This document shows, piece after piece, positions 1 to 11,800 of a stretch of 64,000 bases of DNA. The first letter of the stretch is position 1. Every line of letters begins with the position of its first letter. Origin of the DNA: Persicaria tinctoria (lineage: Eukaryota > Streptophyta > Magnoliopsida > Caryophyllales > Polygonaceae). The translations under genes and the position numbers were made by a program. The stretch lies in contig JBANSL010000009.1 in the NCBI GenBank assembly GCA_037127255.1, positions 24,144,475 to 24,208,474 of the forward strand, in the 5' to 3' direction. The notes under the pieces were generated by a model. The model was not told the DNA's origin and ran no database searches. It worked only from the letters and a program-made list of their open reading frames with translations.

Positions 1-276
1 GTTTGTCGAGCACTGATTTCTTTGATCAAGTGTTCCCTTTGAGTTTGTCGAGTACTCAGCCCTTTTGTCGAGTACTCTTGGTTGTTTGTTTCATCCATTC
101 TCTTGATTACATACTTTGATTGCTTAGTTTTTGCTTGGTAGTTGATTTGCCCAAAGCGGATTGCCCTAGCAAGCGTGATATATCAATCAGAGAGAGAGTG
201 TGAGCGAAACACAATTGTGAGCTGTTTATAAGTTTTACTAACCTTTAACATAATTCTTTGTTTGTCTTTATTTGCA
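1..276 (+). repeat. Gypsy leader with TCGAG-type short repeats (B1)
   Basis: Untranslated leader between the off-window 5' LTR and gag. It has several degenerate units of the form GTCGAGTACTC (near 5, 46 and 66), often followed by CAGCCC. The distal part, from about 100 to 276, closely matches 27470-27639 of B2. No coding frame is apparent. The repeats may matter for packaging, dimerisation or transcription, but that is a guess. Confidence 0.6.
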
Positions 277-1386
277 ATGTCTAATAACCAGGGCAACGAC
301 TGGTACAATACCGTCATGGAGAAGTTAGCTAAGATAGATAAAAGCTTGACGGCAATAGAGCTTCAGCGTTTTGGTTCTAATACGGTGTTCGTACAAGGAG
401 TCGCACCTAGAGATGAAGTGCCACCAATTGAAAGGGAAGAAACTCATCCTATTTCTACTCAACATAATGTTTCTTCTACCATAGATAATTCTCTTGTTGC
501 TTGAAATATAGAGCATGTTGTTAATAATGATCAAGATCTTAGTTTACTTGTCTCTAAAGATGATTGTCTTGAACATGAGCATGTTGATTCTTTGATTGAT
601 TTAAATGTTCAACCTATACCCTGTGCTGATATTCAAAGTAAAGATTTGTGTCAAACTACATGCTTAGAAGAAGGCATAGTTTCTAATATGATCATTGATG
701 GTGAAAATTCTTCTAGTGCTAGCCTTGAATTAGTTGAAAATTCAGCCTTTAAAAAGGAAGAAAACTTGTTAGCATTGGATGGAAACTTAGGGATTATTGA
801 CCAAGCTAAAGTGCATATTACGTTAGAACATAATGATGATATGAAATATGAATTATGCACTCATAAAGTTTCTTTTCTCGATTTTGTAGATGAAGCTGAG
901 ATAATAACCATCGAGGAGTGGTCAATCCCTACACCAATCGTTCTTGAGATGGATTTCCATGGGCATATGGTTTTCGATCCAGGAGCTCGTGTGGATGTCT
1001 TTGCGGAATCATATGCGACCTTGGATTCGAGGACGAATCCTTTTCAAGAAAGGGAGATTGATGCGGGACCATCCAAGACACCATCCACGACACCTTCGGA
1101 CGCACATATCTTACATGAGGATGGACCTATGATTCGAGCTCGTGAGAAGGAAGTCATCCTCAAGAGGAAGAAGAAGGCTCCACCATGGGAGAAGGTCCAA
1201 CATTTGACAGCTTTTCGATGTCTCTGTAAAATGGGTCTTACGGATTCAATATTGATAGGATTGAGGCGTGCCATACCTTGTTGGAACGAGGACGAAGAGA
1301 TATACAACTTTGTTGTTGAAGGTTTTTCCAGATTCGACCTAGAGCTTGGACGAAATCCACATTCTTTGAGCTGTCAACAGTTTTGA
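277..1386 (+). pseudogene. B1 fused gag/protease-like frame running into the 3' LTR
   Basis: I start this at the ATG at 277 because its first residues, MSNNQG, match the B2 gag start. The frame is open to 1386 except for one in-frame TGA at 502-504. It opens with about 30 gag-like residues, then an unfamiliar acidic stretch. A protease-like segment follows near 688, with NMIIDG where element A has [11 protein letters not shown]; the residues after it are altered. The frame then jumps to the pol tail (TNPFQE) and continues into the LTR, which starts at 1059. Zinc knuckle, RT, RNase H and integrase are missing. Whether any protein is made is unknown; an alternative start after the stop is at 592. 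I regard it as a decayed or streamlined derivative. Confidence 0.6.
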
Positions 1387-2212
1387 CGGGATTTAATTAT
1401 GTTTTGAACATTATGTTTAATTCCTATTTTTAGTATTAGTTTTACTTAAGTTATTTTAGGAAACTTTAGATGTTATTTTATTAATTCCATAAGTTGTTAG
1501 TTTATTTAGTTCTTTTATTATTTTCGGCCCAACAGGCCTATGTGATGGCTATATAAGTCGATCACCCTCATGTAGAACAATTCAGATTATAATGAATTAG
1601 AATTCTCTCTTTTTGTGTGAAACACAATGAGTGTTTGTCGATTGAATAGAGCTGTGCTCTTCAATTGAAACTATTGGTATTGATCTAGCTTGGTTTGCTT
1701 TGTCGTTCATCAACTTCGCAAGACTTGGTGATCCTAGTATCCACAAGCCCCCTCCTTGTGCCTTCAAGTTGTCCGCTTGATTGTGTAGGGTTGTAGAGGC
1801 GGGTTGTGTAGTCATTGGTATTGGTTCCTACCCTCTGAGGAGGCCTGGGGTCTTTATCTTGTTCTGCATAGATCGTTTCAGTCCTTATCGGTCGTGTCTT
1901 TGCATCAATTTCGTGTCTTTCATCTTTCTTTATCGAGTCTTGTTGAGTCTTGGAGTCGACATTGAGATCAGCCCCTGTTCTTGGTGTTTCTTGGTCGATC
2001 TTGCCCTATCTTGATCGATTCTTGAGAGTCTTGCTGCGTTTCTTTGCTTTCTTGTTGAGTCTTGCATAAATCTTGCATCTTTCTTGTTATTTCTTGCTGC
2101 GTTCTTTAAGTTCTTGATCGTTCTTGATTAAGTTCTTGAGTTTCTTTATTAGTTCTTGATTATTCTTGCTTGTTGTCGAAGATCGGACCAACCTACGGCT
2201 AACCCCGTATCA
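1059..2212 (+). repeat. 3' LTR of B1
   Basis: Starts TGATGCGGGACC and ends CCCGTATCA, the same termini as the LTRs of B2 and the solo LTR B3. It is 1154 bp against 878 bp in B2. Much of the extra length lies in 1940-2170, which is rich in degenerate TTCTTGA and GAGTCTTG units. The first 328 bp are open in the polyprotein frame and hold a degraded form of the GPMTRARAKK motif. Sequence just before the LTR (AAGAAAGGGAGAT) is purine-rich, as expected of a polypurine tract. Confidence 0.8.
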
Positions 2213-5200
2213 CATTTAGATGTGCAAGCAGCTCTTCAAGCTTTTCAATCCTTCTTACTAAATCATCTACACGTGCCGGCAGCTCTTCAAGCTTTTCAAT
2301 CCTTTTAATTAAATCACGTACCCAAACTAGGTTGGATTTAGCGTCAGCATCACTAGCAATACCATGGCCTTTTGCATTTTCATCTTTATCAACACCATCC
2401 AACTCTGCATCTTTTGGATGCTCATCAGACACTCCCTTCTGGTTGTCACCACAATCACCCTTGGCATCACCACCAGTGTCTCTGTTGCCACCTACCTCCA
2501 GCTTGTCATCACCACTAGTGTCAACATTTTGGCCATCACCAACAACATCTTCAGTGTCAGCATCCATTCCTTTATTCAAAAGTAAGAGAGCAGCCAGTGG
2601 AGAAACAGTTCCAGAATCAACCTTGGTATCATCAAACCCCTGACTGCCATCATTGGGGTCAACATTCTCAGTGTCAGCATCAACACCTTGGTTGTCATCT
2701 AGTTGATCATCATTGGGGTCAGCCTTTTCTGTGTCAGCTTGAGCTTCACCTTGCACCTCACCAAACGGTACAATCACTTTACATGCATCATTCACAACTT
2801 CAACAGGAGATAAACACGCATCAAGAGGGGCTTGGGAATGGAGGAAGACTTGTTTGAACTGCTACTTTTGTATAACATTCTACATTTCCCTGTACTTCCC
2901 ATAACTTTCTTCCTCTTCTTCAAAACATACTGAATAGGTTTATTCTCGTCAGATGTATCATAAGCATATCCAACTTGGTCGTATTTTTTTGCCTGTACAA
3001 CAACCTCCTCCCTGTCAGCACCACCCTTCTTGGAAACCTTGTCTGCATCCACTGTGGTTGTCTCTGTGTCAGCATAAAGAATTACATCTCTCTTAGATTC
3101 CTCACCTCTATTAAAGTCAACAGCCTTCTTCCTAATCCTCCCAGCCTTCCTCCTGATTGATTTAATAACTTCTATGTCTGCCTTCCTCCCAGCTTGAGGG
3201 TTGGTTCGTGGAGGTCCACTAGAACGCCCTCTCCTCACGGCAACTCTCTTCACCTGGATCTCAGTGGATGGACCTTTCTGCTTCTTCTTAGAAGGCTTTC
3301 TTGTGTCAGCATGTTTCCTCTTTTTCCCCTTCTCTACATCAACAGATTTGTCCTCAACATTTCCTTCATCAACCGCACATTTCCTGTTCGTTCGCTTCTC
3401 TATCTCAGCAGATCTCTCCTCTTCCTCTCCTCCAACAAAACCATACTCAAAAGACACAAATGATTCAATCTCTGAACCATCATTACGTAAAAACTTGTTT
3501 TCGTATGCATACTTGCGCATATACCGACAATCATACAGAAGATCAGTAGGTGGTTGAGAAAACATAGGCTCACCAATGGCATCACATACATCGTCGGCCT
3601 CTTCATCAATATAACCCATACCTGGGGTTCTTGCAAACTCTCCATAGTTTGGGAACATCGGTGTCTATCATGCACATCAAAAAAAATATAAATAAGAAAA
3701 CACATGTATATAAGAAGACAGAGTTGGTGTCAGCACTGATATATTTCTCTTACCAAGTCACCATCAAATAGCTCGTCAGCTTCATCATAAGTATGCCTAA
3801 CCTTACAAACCCAATGCAAAGAATGAGGATCTTTATCATTCATCCTCAAATTACAGTCAAACTTATCAGACAACGCCGGAAAAGCTTCAAATATCCAGGC
3901 CTGTGAAAACAAAACAAGTGGTCATGCAAACACAATAACAATGCATAAGAAGCTGACATATGGTGAGGAATGATGACACAAGTAATGAATGCTGACACAT
4001 ATTAAGGAATACATACAATGCTAACACGTAGTAAGGAATACCTTCAATGCTGACACATAGTGAGGAATGATTACAAAGATATATCAAATAAGTAAACAGA
4101 ATACCTGTAAAGCAATCCAATATCCATACAACTCATAAGAAGGCCTAACTTTCTTGCGATCCATCGTAGATCACTTCTTCAAGGCCTTCAATAGAGATTC
4201 ATAGGACTGTCTGCCCCATGGATATTGTCCAAACTTCTCGTCATCACAAGCAAGTGATAGATTTTCCTCAGTGATATAGTCTATCCACCTATAACACACA
4301 ACCATCTCAATGAGCAACAACCTCGCTATAATTAGCTTCTTCTTCGACGTCTTCTTCATCTGCCGGAAACAACTAATCAAATCATCATGGGAGCATCTAT
4401 CCATCCCAAGAAAATCAGAAAAAGTCACTGCTTTCGGAGGATTGCAGACACGGTCTTCGCATGGAAGACCAGTCATTACATGAAACTCAGCCAACGAAAA
4501 ATGAGCTATAAGTCCATCAACTTTGAACCAGCGTTCCTTCTTCTTCTTCGTCTTAACCTGCCGCAACATCATTTGATGGATTAACTGGAAGTTAACAGCC
4601 ATATTGTTGCCCTGGGAGAGCACCCATCCCAGAAAACTCTCCTTCAACATCTTATAGTGCAAAGGCAGCAACTCTTGTTTAATAATGTCACAAACTCCAG
4701 GGTGACAATATAGATTAGATCTGGCAAGGAAACGTTCTTTATATGGAATACAAAACTTCAATTTCTGCAAAAAATGTATACAGATTGAATACAAAAGCAC
4801 ATGTCAGCATTTGAGGCAGACACAATGACAACAACTGCTATATAAATTTCATAGACTCACATCAAAATTGCATTTGTATATATCAAGATCAGTTGAGGTC
4901 CCTGTCAACATAACAAAAACAAGATATACAAATAGACAAATAGATGTCAGCCCCACAGAAATATGAAACCAAACACAAACATACACACACACCACAACCA
5001 GAACACGCCAAAAATCAAAGAGGACAAATAGTGGACATGCAAAAGGATGGAGATGGATTCCAAAAGAACATAATGAGATGACAAAATCGAGGTCAGCATT
5101 ACAAATAGAAGTCGTAACTGCTAAATCAGGCACATACTAGTACGATTGAGAACGAACAACACATATTCATCCAAAAAAACCCTAACGACAACAATCGCGC

Positions 5201-5300
5201 CATCGCACAAACTCACCAGCGCATAATCTGACATAAACAAAACCCTAACACACAGAAACGATACAAAATCAACAAAACGCTTACCTGCGCTGCTATCCAT
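2213..5300 (-). pseudogene. DUF1985-type MULE gene, five exons seen, disrupted
   Basis: I built this model by eye from GT/AG sites that keep one frame: exons 5300-5285, 4901-4861, 4764-4105, 3900-3754 and 3664 to the B1 junction. Exon 3 has the DUF1985-type pattern, including FKVDGLIAHFSLAEFHVMTG and later YPWGRQSYESLL. Exon 4 continues with AWIFEAFPAL. Exon 5 is basic with KKRK-type clusters, then very acidic with repeated DADTE, and ends in a coiled-coil-like repeat of 17 residues (51-bp units at 2230 and 2281). Lesions are an in-frame TGA at 4171-4173, a frameshift near 2830-2880 and truncation by B1. The Ulp1-like domain expected at the C-terminus would lie beyond the insertion. It is probably non-functional. 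Family assignment is from recalled motif order. Confidence 0.6.
2230..2304 (-). repeat. 51-bp direct repeat encoding coiled-coil heptads
   Basis: Two copies of CAGCTCTTCAAGCTTTTCAA begin 51 bp apart, one near 2229 and one near 2280. On the minus strand they encode RIEKLEEL twice, giving a 17-residue repeat with leucine spacing typical of a coiled coil. The repeat sits directly next to the B1 insertion point. Confidence 0.75.
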
Positions 5301-5494
5301 ACTCAATAACCTTCAATAACACATGAAAACGAGCACGAAAACGTCCGGAAAATGTCGCTTCTCGAAGGAAATCGTCGAAGAACAGATGGAGAGAATGAAA
5401 AGCGCAATGGAGGGAGTGAGAAACGGGAGAGAGAGAGAGAGAGAGAGGGAGTGAGCAATTGGGGGGGGGGGGGTGTTTGTGTTTCAAAATAAGA

Positions 5495-5578
5495 GATGTA
5501 AACTTTTGCAATTTTTACACAAACGTGTATATTTGGCTAATTTGGCCGAAAATTTGTGCATTCAGCGCAAAGTTTCTC
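5495..5578 (-). repeat. Terminal inverted repeat of MULE1
   Basis: Read on the minus strand, this begins GAGAAACTTTGCGC, then AAATTTTCGGCCAAATTAG, ATATACACGTTT and AAAAATTGCAAAA. The same blocks in the same order occur at 51830-51915, the left end of MULE2. The mate of this repeat would lie to the left of the window. Confidence 0.65.
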
Positions 5579-5959
5579 AAGATTTTATTAGCCCAACAAC
5601 AAGCTATACACTGCATCTTTGAAAATAAACTGCATTACAGTGCGTTACATACCTATATATATGTAATGCACACACTCTAACACATATGCACAGATTTTAT
5701 ATGTGTGTGTATACGAACCCGTAAAATATATATAAAAAATCATAGATTTATATGTATTGTCTCTTTAAAAATCGCAAAATATACATGAAATTTTATTTTA
5801 TTTACAATCATTTTTATTTGAGGGACAAGGCCCATCCCGTCCCGTGAGGGACAAGGCCGTGCGGGATTGAAAAAAAGAATAAATCCCGTCCCGGTCCTGT
5901 CCCGGCCTAACTATTGATGACATTTTTTTTTTGTCGATTTTTTGGTGATGTTTTTTTTT
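5579..5959. other. AT-rich flank with a fragment related to the 36.5-kb hAT
   Basis: No gene is visible. From about 5821 to 5911 the sequence has GGGACAAGGCCC and CCCGTCCCGGTCC type words, resembling the ends of the hAT element at 36502-37557, so it is probably a remnant of that family. The last 45 bp contain TTGATGACATTTTT, a word repeated near 51807 and 55497. Confidence 0.45.
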
Positions 5960-5964
5960 ACCGT

Positions 5965-8883
5965 TGTAAAGGCCCGGATTTTTAAATCCTAATTCTCGGA
6001 AAAAGAAATTAAATATGAATTTAGATCGGGTTAACTAAAATCTCTTAAAATGAATTCCGGCATATAATTATTTTAAATGGACTTTCATTCAGATTTATTT
6101 TCGCTTTCACTTGCTAAATTTTGAAAGTATAATATAACTTTATTATTTGATTCAGTTCGAGAATTCGGTTTCAATTTGAAGTTTTAAGCTTTATACCTTT
6201 TGAGTCGGGTTAAAGTCGAGTAGGCGGGTTTTGGATCTATTACGCTATTTTGAATTTCAATGTTGGGGACCATCTCGCAATTAATTTTTCTTTTCCTTTT
6301 ATTTCTCTCCCCTCTCTCTCTCGTTCTTCAGAAGAAGCTGTTGGGGAAAGCAATCCCATTGTCTTCTTGCCTTTGTACAGCAGATTCCCACCCTTGCCTT
6401 AATTTCTACAGCTCACATTTTATCTTCATCTCTAACAACGCCTATTGTAAATATCTTCCTCCTCCTCATCTTACCTGCTCATAATCCCACTTCCTCTCCA
6501 TTCAATCTCAGCCCTTTGCTTTTGAATTGTAAGATGCACCACCCCTGAGCACCACCACTCCCTCCGTTCTGATTCCGCGACCTCGACCGAGCCGCTCATA
6601 GCCACCTTGACTGTCGACACACACCAGCCCTCCTTCCTCTCTTTCCAGTAAACCCGAACAACAGCTGAGCACCCTTCGAACACTACCCGAGCGCGGCTCC
6701 GAACACCTTCCAAGAGCCCTGTTCCGCGAGCCAAGGCCGAGCACGCCGAGCGCTTCCGAGCTCGTCCCTGCAGCACCTCGCCTCCTCCTCCGTTCCGATT
6801 GCAGCCACCACCGAGTCGCACCCGCAGTGCCTCCTCCTTCCAGCAGCAGGCCAACGTCCGACCGAGCACCCAGGAGCCGCCGGCGCCGCCATTCCCTCTT
6901 CTCCTCCCCTGTTTCCGTTCAAGATCCGGTAAGGGTTCGATTCTCCCTCCTTTTCTCTTCCTTTCACCTCCAGACACAATAAAAGAGGATCTTTGACCCC
7001 CTCCCACTCTCCCTAGGCCCTATCCGACGAGAATCCATCTCCGACGAAGCTCCGACGACCATTTTCCGGCGAAACACGGTGAGATTCCTCCTCCTTTCTC
7101 CTTGCTTCGCTTCGCTATTTCCGTGTGTAGTGGGGTCGGGGAGAGATTTCGATCGGAGTGGGGGTGGTCCGAGTCGAGGACGGAGCTCCGGCGGTGGCCA
7201 ATCTCTCCTCCCTTCTCTTCCGTTTTCCGTTGTCCAGTGTTCTTCCTCCTGTTCTGATTTGGGGGAGAAGATGGTTCAGTGAATTTGTTTTATTTTTGGT
7301 CCGGTTCAGCCATAATAAATTTTAATCCGGTTCGGTTCATTAATGGGAAAGGGATGGGTTAAGAGTTGGGCCTATTCCTTCCTCTCTTCAGATTTCATTG
7401 GGCCGAGTGTTGGGCCGGATTGGATCCTTCCATCCTAGTGGTACTTTGGGCTCCTGGGCTGAGGGTGTTGTTGTTGTTATGTATTTGTTAAGTTATTGTT
7501 GTGTCATCTATTACTATATGTTATGATTATTAATTATTATCATTATTATTAACTGATTTTTGTGGAGTTTATAGTAAATATTATATTTCAGGGATTTTGG
7601 CTAGACATGATTTGAGAATTGTTTTGAATATGAGTTGACCTAATTTAGGATTTAAGAGTTCGGAAAATATGGCTGGTACGATTTTATGAATGGTTTTGAT
7701 TGGAAGAATGCTTTTGGTTGATCAAATCGGAAAGGTTTTGAAAAATGGTTTTACCATCGATAGTTTTGAGGATATTGAGAACTTGGGTACGTGTGTATGA
7801 ATGTTGGTCCGGTAGCTTATGGAAATGGCTTGATGATAGGTGTATTGCTTTTGGATTGCTTTGGACTTGCATTTGGGCCCTTGCTTGTGTTATCTTGTTG
7901 TTCTGCATTTTCAGGTAAGTCTCTTCGGAGCTTACTCAGATTGAATAGAGCTATTCCCTGCTTTAGGTGCATGATATACTAGGTGCTTGCATTCATGATC
8001 AGCATGCCATGTAGTACCATGCTAGGTTGCATCGATCGTTGAGCATTCTATTTCTTTGTGCGTATGTAAACAGAACGGTCGTTATCTGTGATAGTCCTAG
8101 AAGTCTTTGCTAGGGTCATAGGGTAGCCCAGCCTCATCGGGTACCCTGAGTCAATCGAGTACTTCCTTATATTATGATATGCCTGCGGGCTTTATTGTGG
8201 AGCGGGTTAGGCATGCGTGCCCCCCGATTATGAATGAATGCATTCACGAGCTGGCCAGTCTCCGCCTGTCGGAAGGGGTGGAGGTAGGAGAGGGATATGC
8301 CACTTGGTATTGTCTTGGGCCCTTTACAGTATTTCTGCACAATATTATGAACTAGGAGCATGCTAGTGTGTTTGAATTTCGTACTGCATTAGAACATCTT
8401 TATTAGGTATAGCGTATATGTGTGCTTATAGTTGGGATGCAGAGTTAAGTGGGCATCGATCTGATCCCGCCCCAAATCAATTTTTTTTAGGAGTTATTTA
8501 TGTTCATCCTATCGGTGCTGTTTGCTTATTGCGCGGGTCATTTTGTCGGCGGAGAGTGAGCGCTGGAGTTATAGACTTCACCAGACTCTGATTATATTGT
8601 TTTGGATTTATACTTTTGACTCCGTTTTGACCCGGCTCCGCCGTGGCACTTGTATCTGTACTTTACTTCCGCTTTACTTCCGTTTGAAATGGTTTCCGCC
8701 ACATAGTCTTAGGACAGGTTAAGGGTACCCAACGGCCCTTCGAGGTGTTTAGGGTTGAAATCCCTCTTTCTACAAATCTTAAAATGAGTTTGAAACCTCG
8801 ACCCGTACCTGGATTGCAAGATCCGAACAAGGGGTTTTATCCCTTGAAACGTAACCCAGAAATTATAATTCTGGGCCGTTACA
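5965..8883 (+). repeat. 5' LTR of C1
   Basis: Length 2919 bp, termini TG...CA. The central part (about 6480-7260) is GC-rich with CTCC and CCGACGA runs, and yields several overlapping reading frames on both strands that I do not accept as genes. The last 150 bp hold an inverted pair, AACCCAGAAATT and AATTCTGGG, just before the end. The same LTR lies intact in sequence but interrupted at 13924-25279. Confidence 0.88.
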
Positions 8884-11800
8884 AAGATGGTATCAGAGCT
8901 GAGGTTGTGCAATTCGGGTACAAAAGGGTCGAGTGTATGTTTTGGAAAACCGCCCATGAATTTCAAAAGATTTGGAAGCGTTTTGAAGGGGCAAAATGAA
9001 CTTAAGATGCCTAACCGAAATTGAACTAAGTAATGAACTTGACTTGTAATAAAAGAGGAAAATCGACCTAACGGGGACGCGAGTGGATAGTAAGGGCGCT
9101 AGACCACCCCTATTGGGTGTAGTTGGGAACGGTAGGCAAAATATGAGCTTGTTCTTTATAGATGGGTTGGGAAGGAGATCATTATGATTGTCATTGACTG
9201 ATTCTATGCTGAGTGCTTGATATGCTAAAGTCTGATTGGTATGCCTAACAATGTAATGTGTATTGACTAATTTGTGCAAATGGGATAGTGGGAGTACCCT
9301 TGTTTCTGTGTGGTCAAACCCAGCTTCTGTGGAACAACCCCTTCCACTATGTTAACCCCTTTACGGTTCTATCTAGCCTTTTCCTGGACGTCAGTATCTT
9401 CCACGGGAAATCGGGTTGATAAACACATTGTGTCGGGGATCATGGTTGGATATTAAGTTGTCTGAGTGAGTGTTGGAAGTTTTGATGTCAGTTTGAGCCA
9501 GAAGTAAGGTGTTTTTGTGGATGTGTTTCCTTATTCTTATGATGATTAACCAGTGTCATCTTGCCTTAAAGAGTCGTACCGGAGTCCCACGGGAAAGAGG
9601 GGTGATAAGTCAGTCGGGAAAAGTCAATGGTTGCCTTTAGGGATCTCTGTCCGGTTGTAATGGTGACTCTCTCTGAATGGCATGATATGATTTTGTAATC
9701 TACCGCATGTACCTTGCAAATGATCATTAGTAAGAAGCTGCTTATGTTATGCCTTGCCTTCTGTCATGGTTTATTATTTAAGCTCATGTTATGGTTATAG
9801 CAGGTTTACTCGACTTACTGATCGTATGATTCTACATGTACTACTCCTTGACCTATGAATTAATCTTTAATGTGAAATTGTGCTTACATGTTTGATGTTC
9901 ATGATGACCATTGTATGGGTCCGAGTACAATTGTTACATTCCTATCAACCCAACATGTTTTACTTAGTATGTTGCATCGTCATACAAGTGCATGAATGTA
10001 AATTTCATATGTTGAAAAGTTGCATAATCGACGTCCTCCATGTGAATAGGTTCATGATAGTGTGATCGTTCAGTTTTAATACCATGATAGAGTGAGTTCC
10101 TTACTTGATGGACACGTGTTACAATTGGATGTCAACATGCCTTATGCAATGTGTAATTCCCAGTACATGCTAGATGATGACGCGTCGATGCTTATTACTC
10201 CTTTTGTGACAAGAATCTATCGCATGCCCATCCATTTTGTATTCGTCAAATTGAATAGTGTTGATGATTTTGCAAGTTGATATTGTTGTGTGTTACTTGC
10301 GTGGAATGGAGGATATGAGGTTTAATTGAGTCTTGGTGAATGAATGTTTCATCCTAGTATGTGTTGAATTGAACTCATGTTCCCGTATTCTAGTCATATT
10401 GCTCAATACTTAGACTCGTGTCATCATAAAAACCTCCCTCATGCTTCTGTATTGTTGGAATGTGATTGAATTGATTTCTTGCGCGTCGTCACGATCAGTG
10501 CATGCATGCATCGTATATTATGTTGAGCCTTAGTATCATGTAGGATCCTTGGTTATGACTCGTGTGAATTATATCTTGCTTGCATTATTGTCGATTCTCT
10601 CTCGAGCTAGGTTCCTGATAGTGTGGCTCTTCCTTCTTTCTATCACCATAACATGTCTTACTCATGCAAGATAATTGATGTTGAATTCGATGATTGATTT
10701 GCTTTTCGTAATGGTTAATCATAGCATGCTTACATGTTATCGCTCGGTAGTGTTACCCTATTGTTCTATGACATCCTCTCGTGCTTGCATAGATGTATGA
10801 CTTGACACCTCGCATGATCACACACCACGATATACCATGATTCCGCATACGCATGACACCTGAATGTTAGAATGAATCTAGTCGAGTTATCTTGATTGTG
10901 TGCATGTTCGATATGTGTCAGTAGTGTCATGTAAGGCGTATGATTTCCAAAATGACTCGCTAAATGATTACATGTTGTACCTGTTTTATGATGTGATAAC
11001 TATTGTACATTTATATGTGTCCTATGATAGTTCGTTCTTAGCATGATTATAATCTATTGCCCATGACGTCCTTCCTGTTACTTTTGATGATTCCTGATGT
11101 TTTGTGAACATCCTGTTAACCCCCTTTTAATGACTCTTAACTGTCGTTCCTGTTACTTTTGATAACTATTGTACATTTATATGTGTCCTATGATAGTTCG
11201 TTTTTGTCTTTAGTCTTGTCGTTCTTAGCCTTGGTCTATGTTTGGTTTCGAAAGGAACATTGGGTTGTCCGCTCTTGTCACTCCCCTATCTTTGCTAACT
11301 TGAATTCATGCGCGATACATTGGGTGAGAGACTCCTTGAAAGAGAGAAGAGGTTGCATAGCGATTGAGCAGTGTGGCGGAAGTGTGGGCCCATAACCCAC
11401 GGGCCTCAGGATCTATGATGTCGGCGGGACGAGCACGCATCGAGAATCACGGTTACTGTGTACGATATGACTTGCAAGCGGGATTGTTCTCCGTTCGAAT
11501 TGCTAACCCTTTTGACTTGTTGACAGTGATATTGCACTAACCTGACGATGAGGTTTATGCGTTGATGTGCTGACTTGGTGATGATTGTTGTCTGATTGTC
11601 TGTTGTCTATGATGATATGATTTGATGCCTTATAGATCTCATGTACCATGATGCCTTGAAGTGTTGCTACTCTAAGTTGCTAAGCATGATTTGAATTCCT
11701 TGTTTGTAAAATGTGAACTACACATGCTAAGAGACCTGAATTGTATCTAATAAGGTTATAATGCAACATGCTAGCTTAACTTGATTACGTTCATATATGA

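Larger units (their letters stand above)
1..2212 (+). mobile_element. Ty3/gypsy non-autonomous element B1, 3' portion
   Basis: This is the right part of a deleted Ty3/gypsy element whose 5' LTR lies beyond the window. The order is an untranslated leader (1-276), a short gag start, a protease-like remnant and a 3' LTR ending in CCCGTATCA at 2212. Leader, gag start and LTR match B2 (25481-30335) and solo LTR B3 (19926-20902), so all three are one family. Reverse transcriptase, RNase H and integrase are absent, so the element could move only with enzymes supplied in trans. It is inserted in a MULE-borne gene. The likely right target duplication is CATTT at 2213-2217; the left copy is out of view. 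Confidence 0.85.
2213..5578 (-). mobile_element. Mutator-like element MULE1, partial (DUF1985 gene carrier)
   Basis: The right end at 5578 carries a terminal sequence whose reverse complement starts GAGAAACTTTGCGC. It closely resembles the left end of MULE2 at 51830 (GAGAAAATTTGCACC), and similarity continues for about 85 bp. The body holds an intron-containing minus-strand gene with a DUF1985-like region, a domain known from plant MULEs that also carry Ulp1-type cysteine protease genes. The left part was separated by the B1 insertion at 2212 and is not visible. A 13-base G tract (5460-5472) next to a GA-rich run precedes the gene. Confidence 0.65.

Noticed and set aside
6471..7007. Overlapping frames of up to 178 codons on both strands, repeated at 22864-23458
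   Set aside because: They lie in the GC-rich part of the C1 LTR, differ in frame between the two LTR copies, and show no domain.
9880..10280. Two 61-62 codon frames in the C1 interior
   Set aside because: Short, no domain, and not kept in C2.
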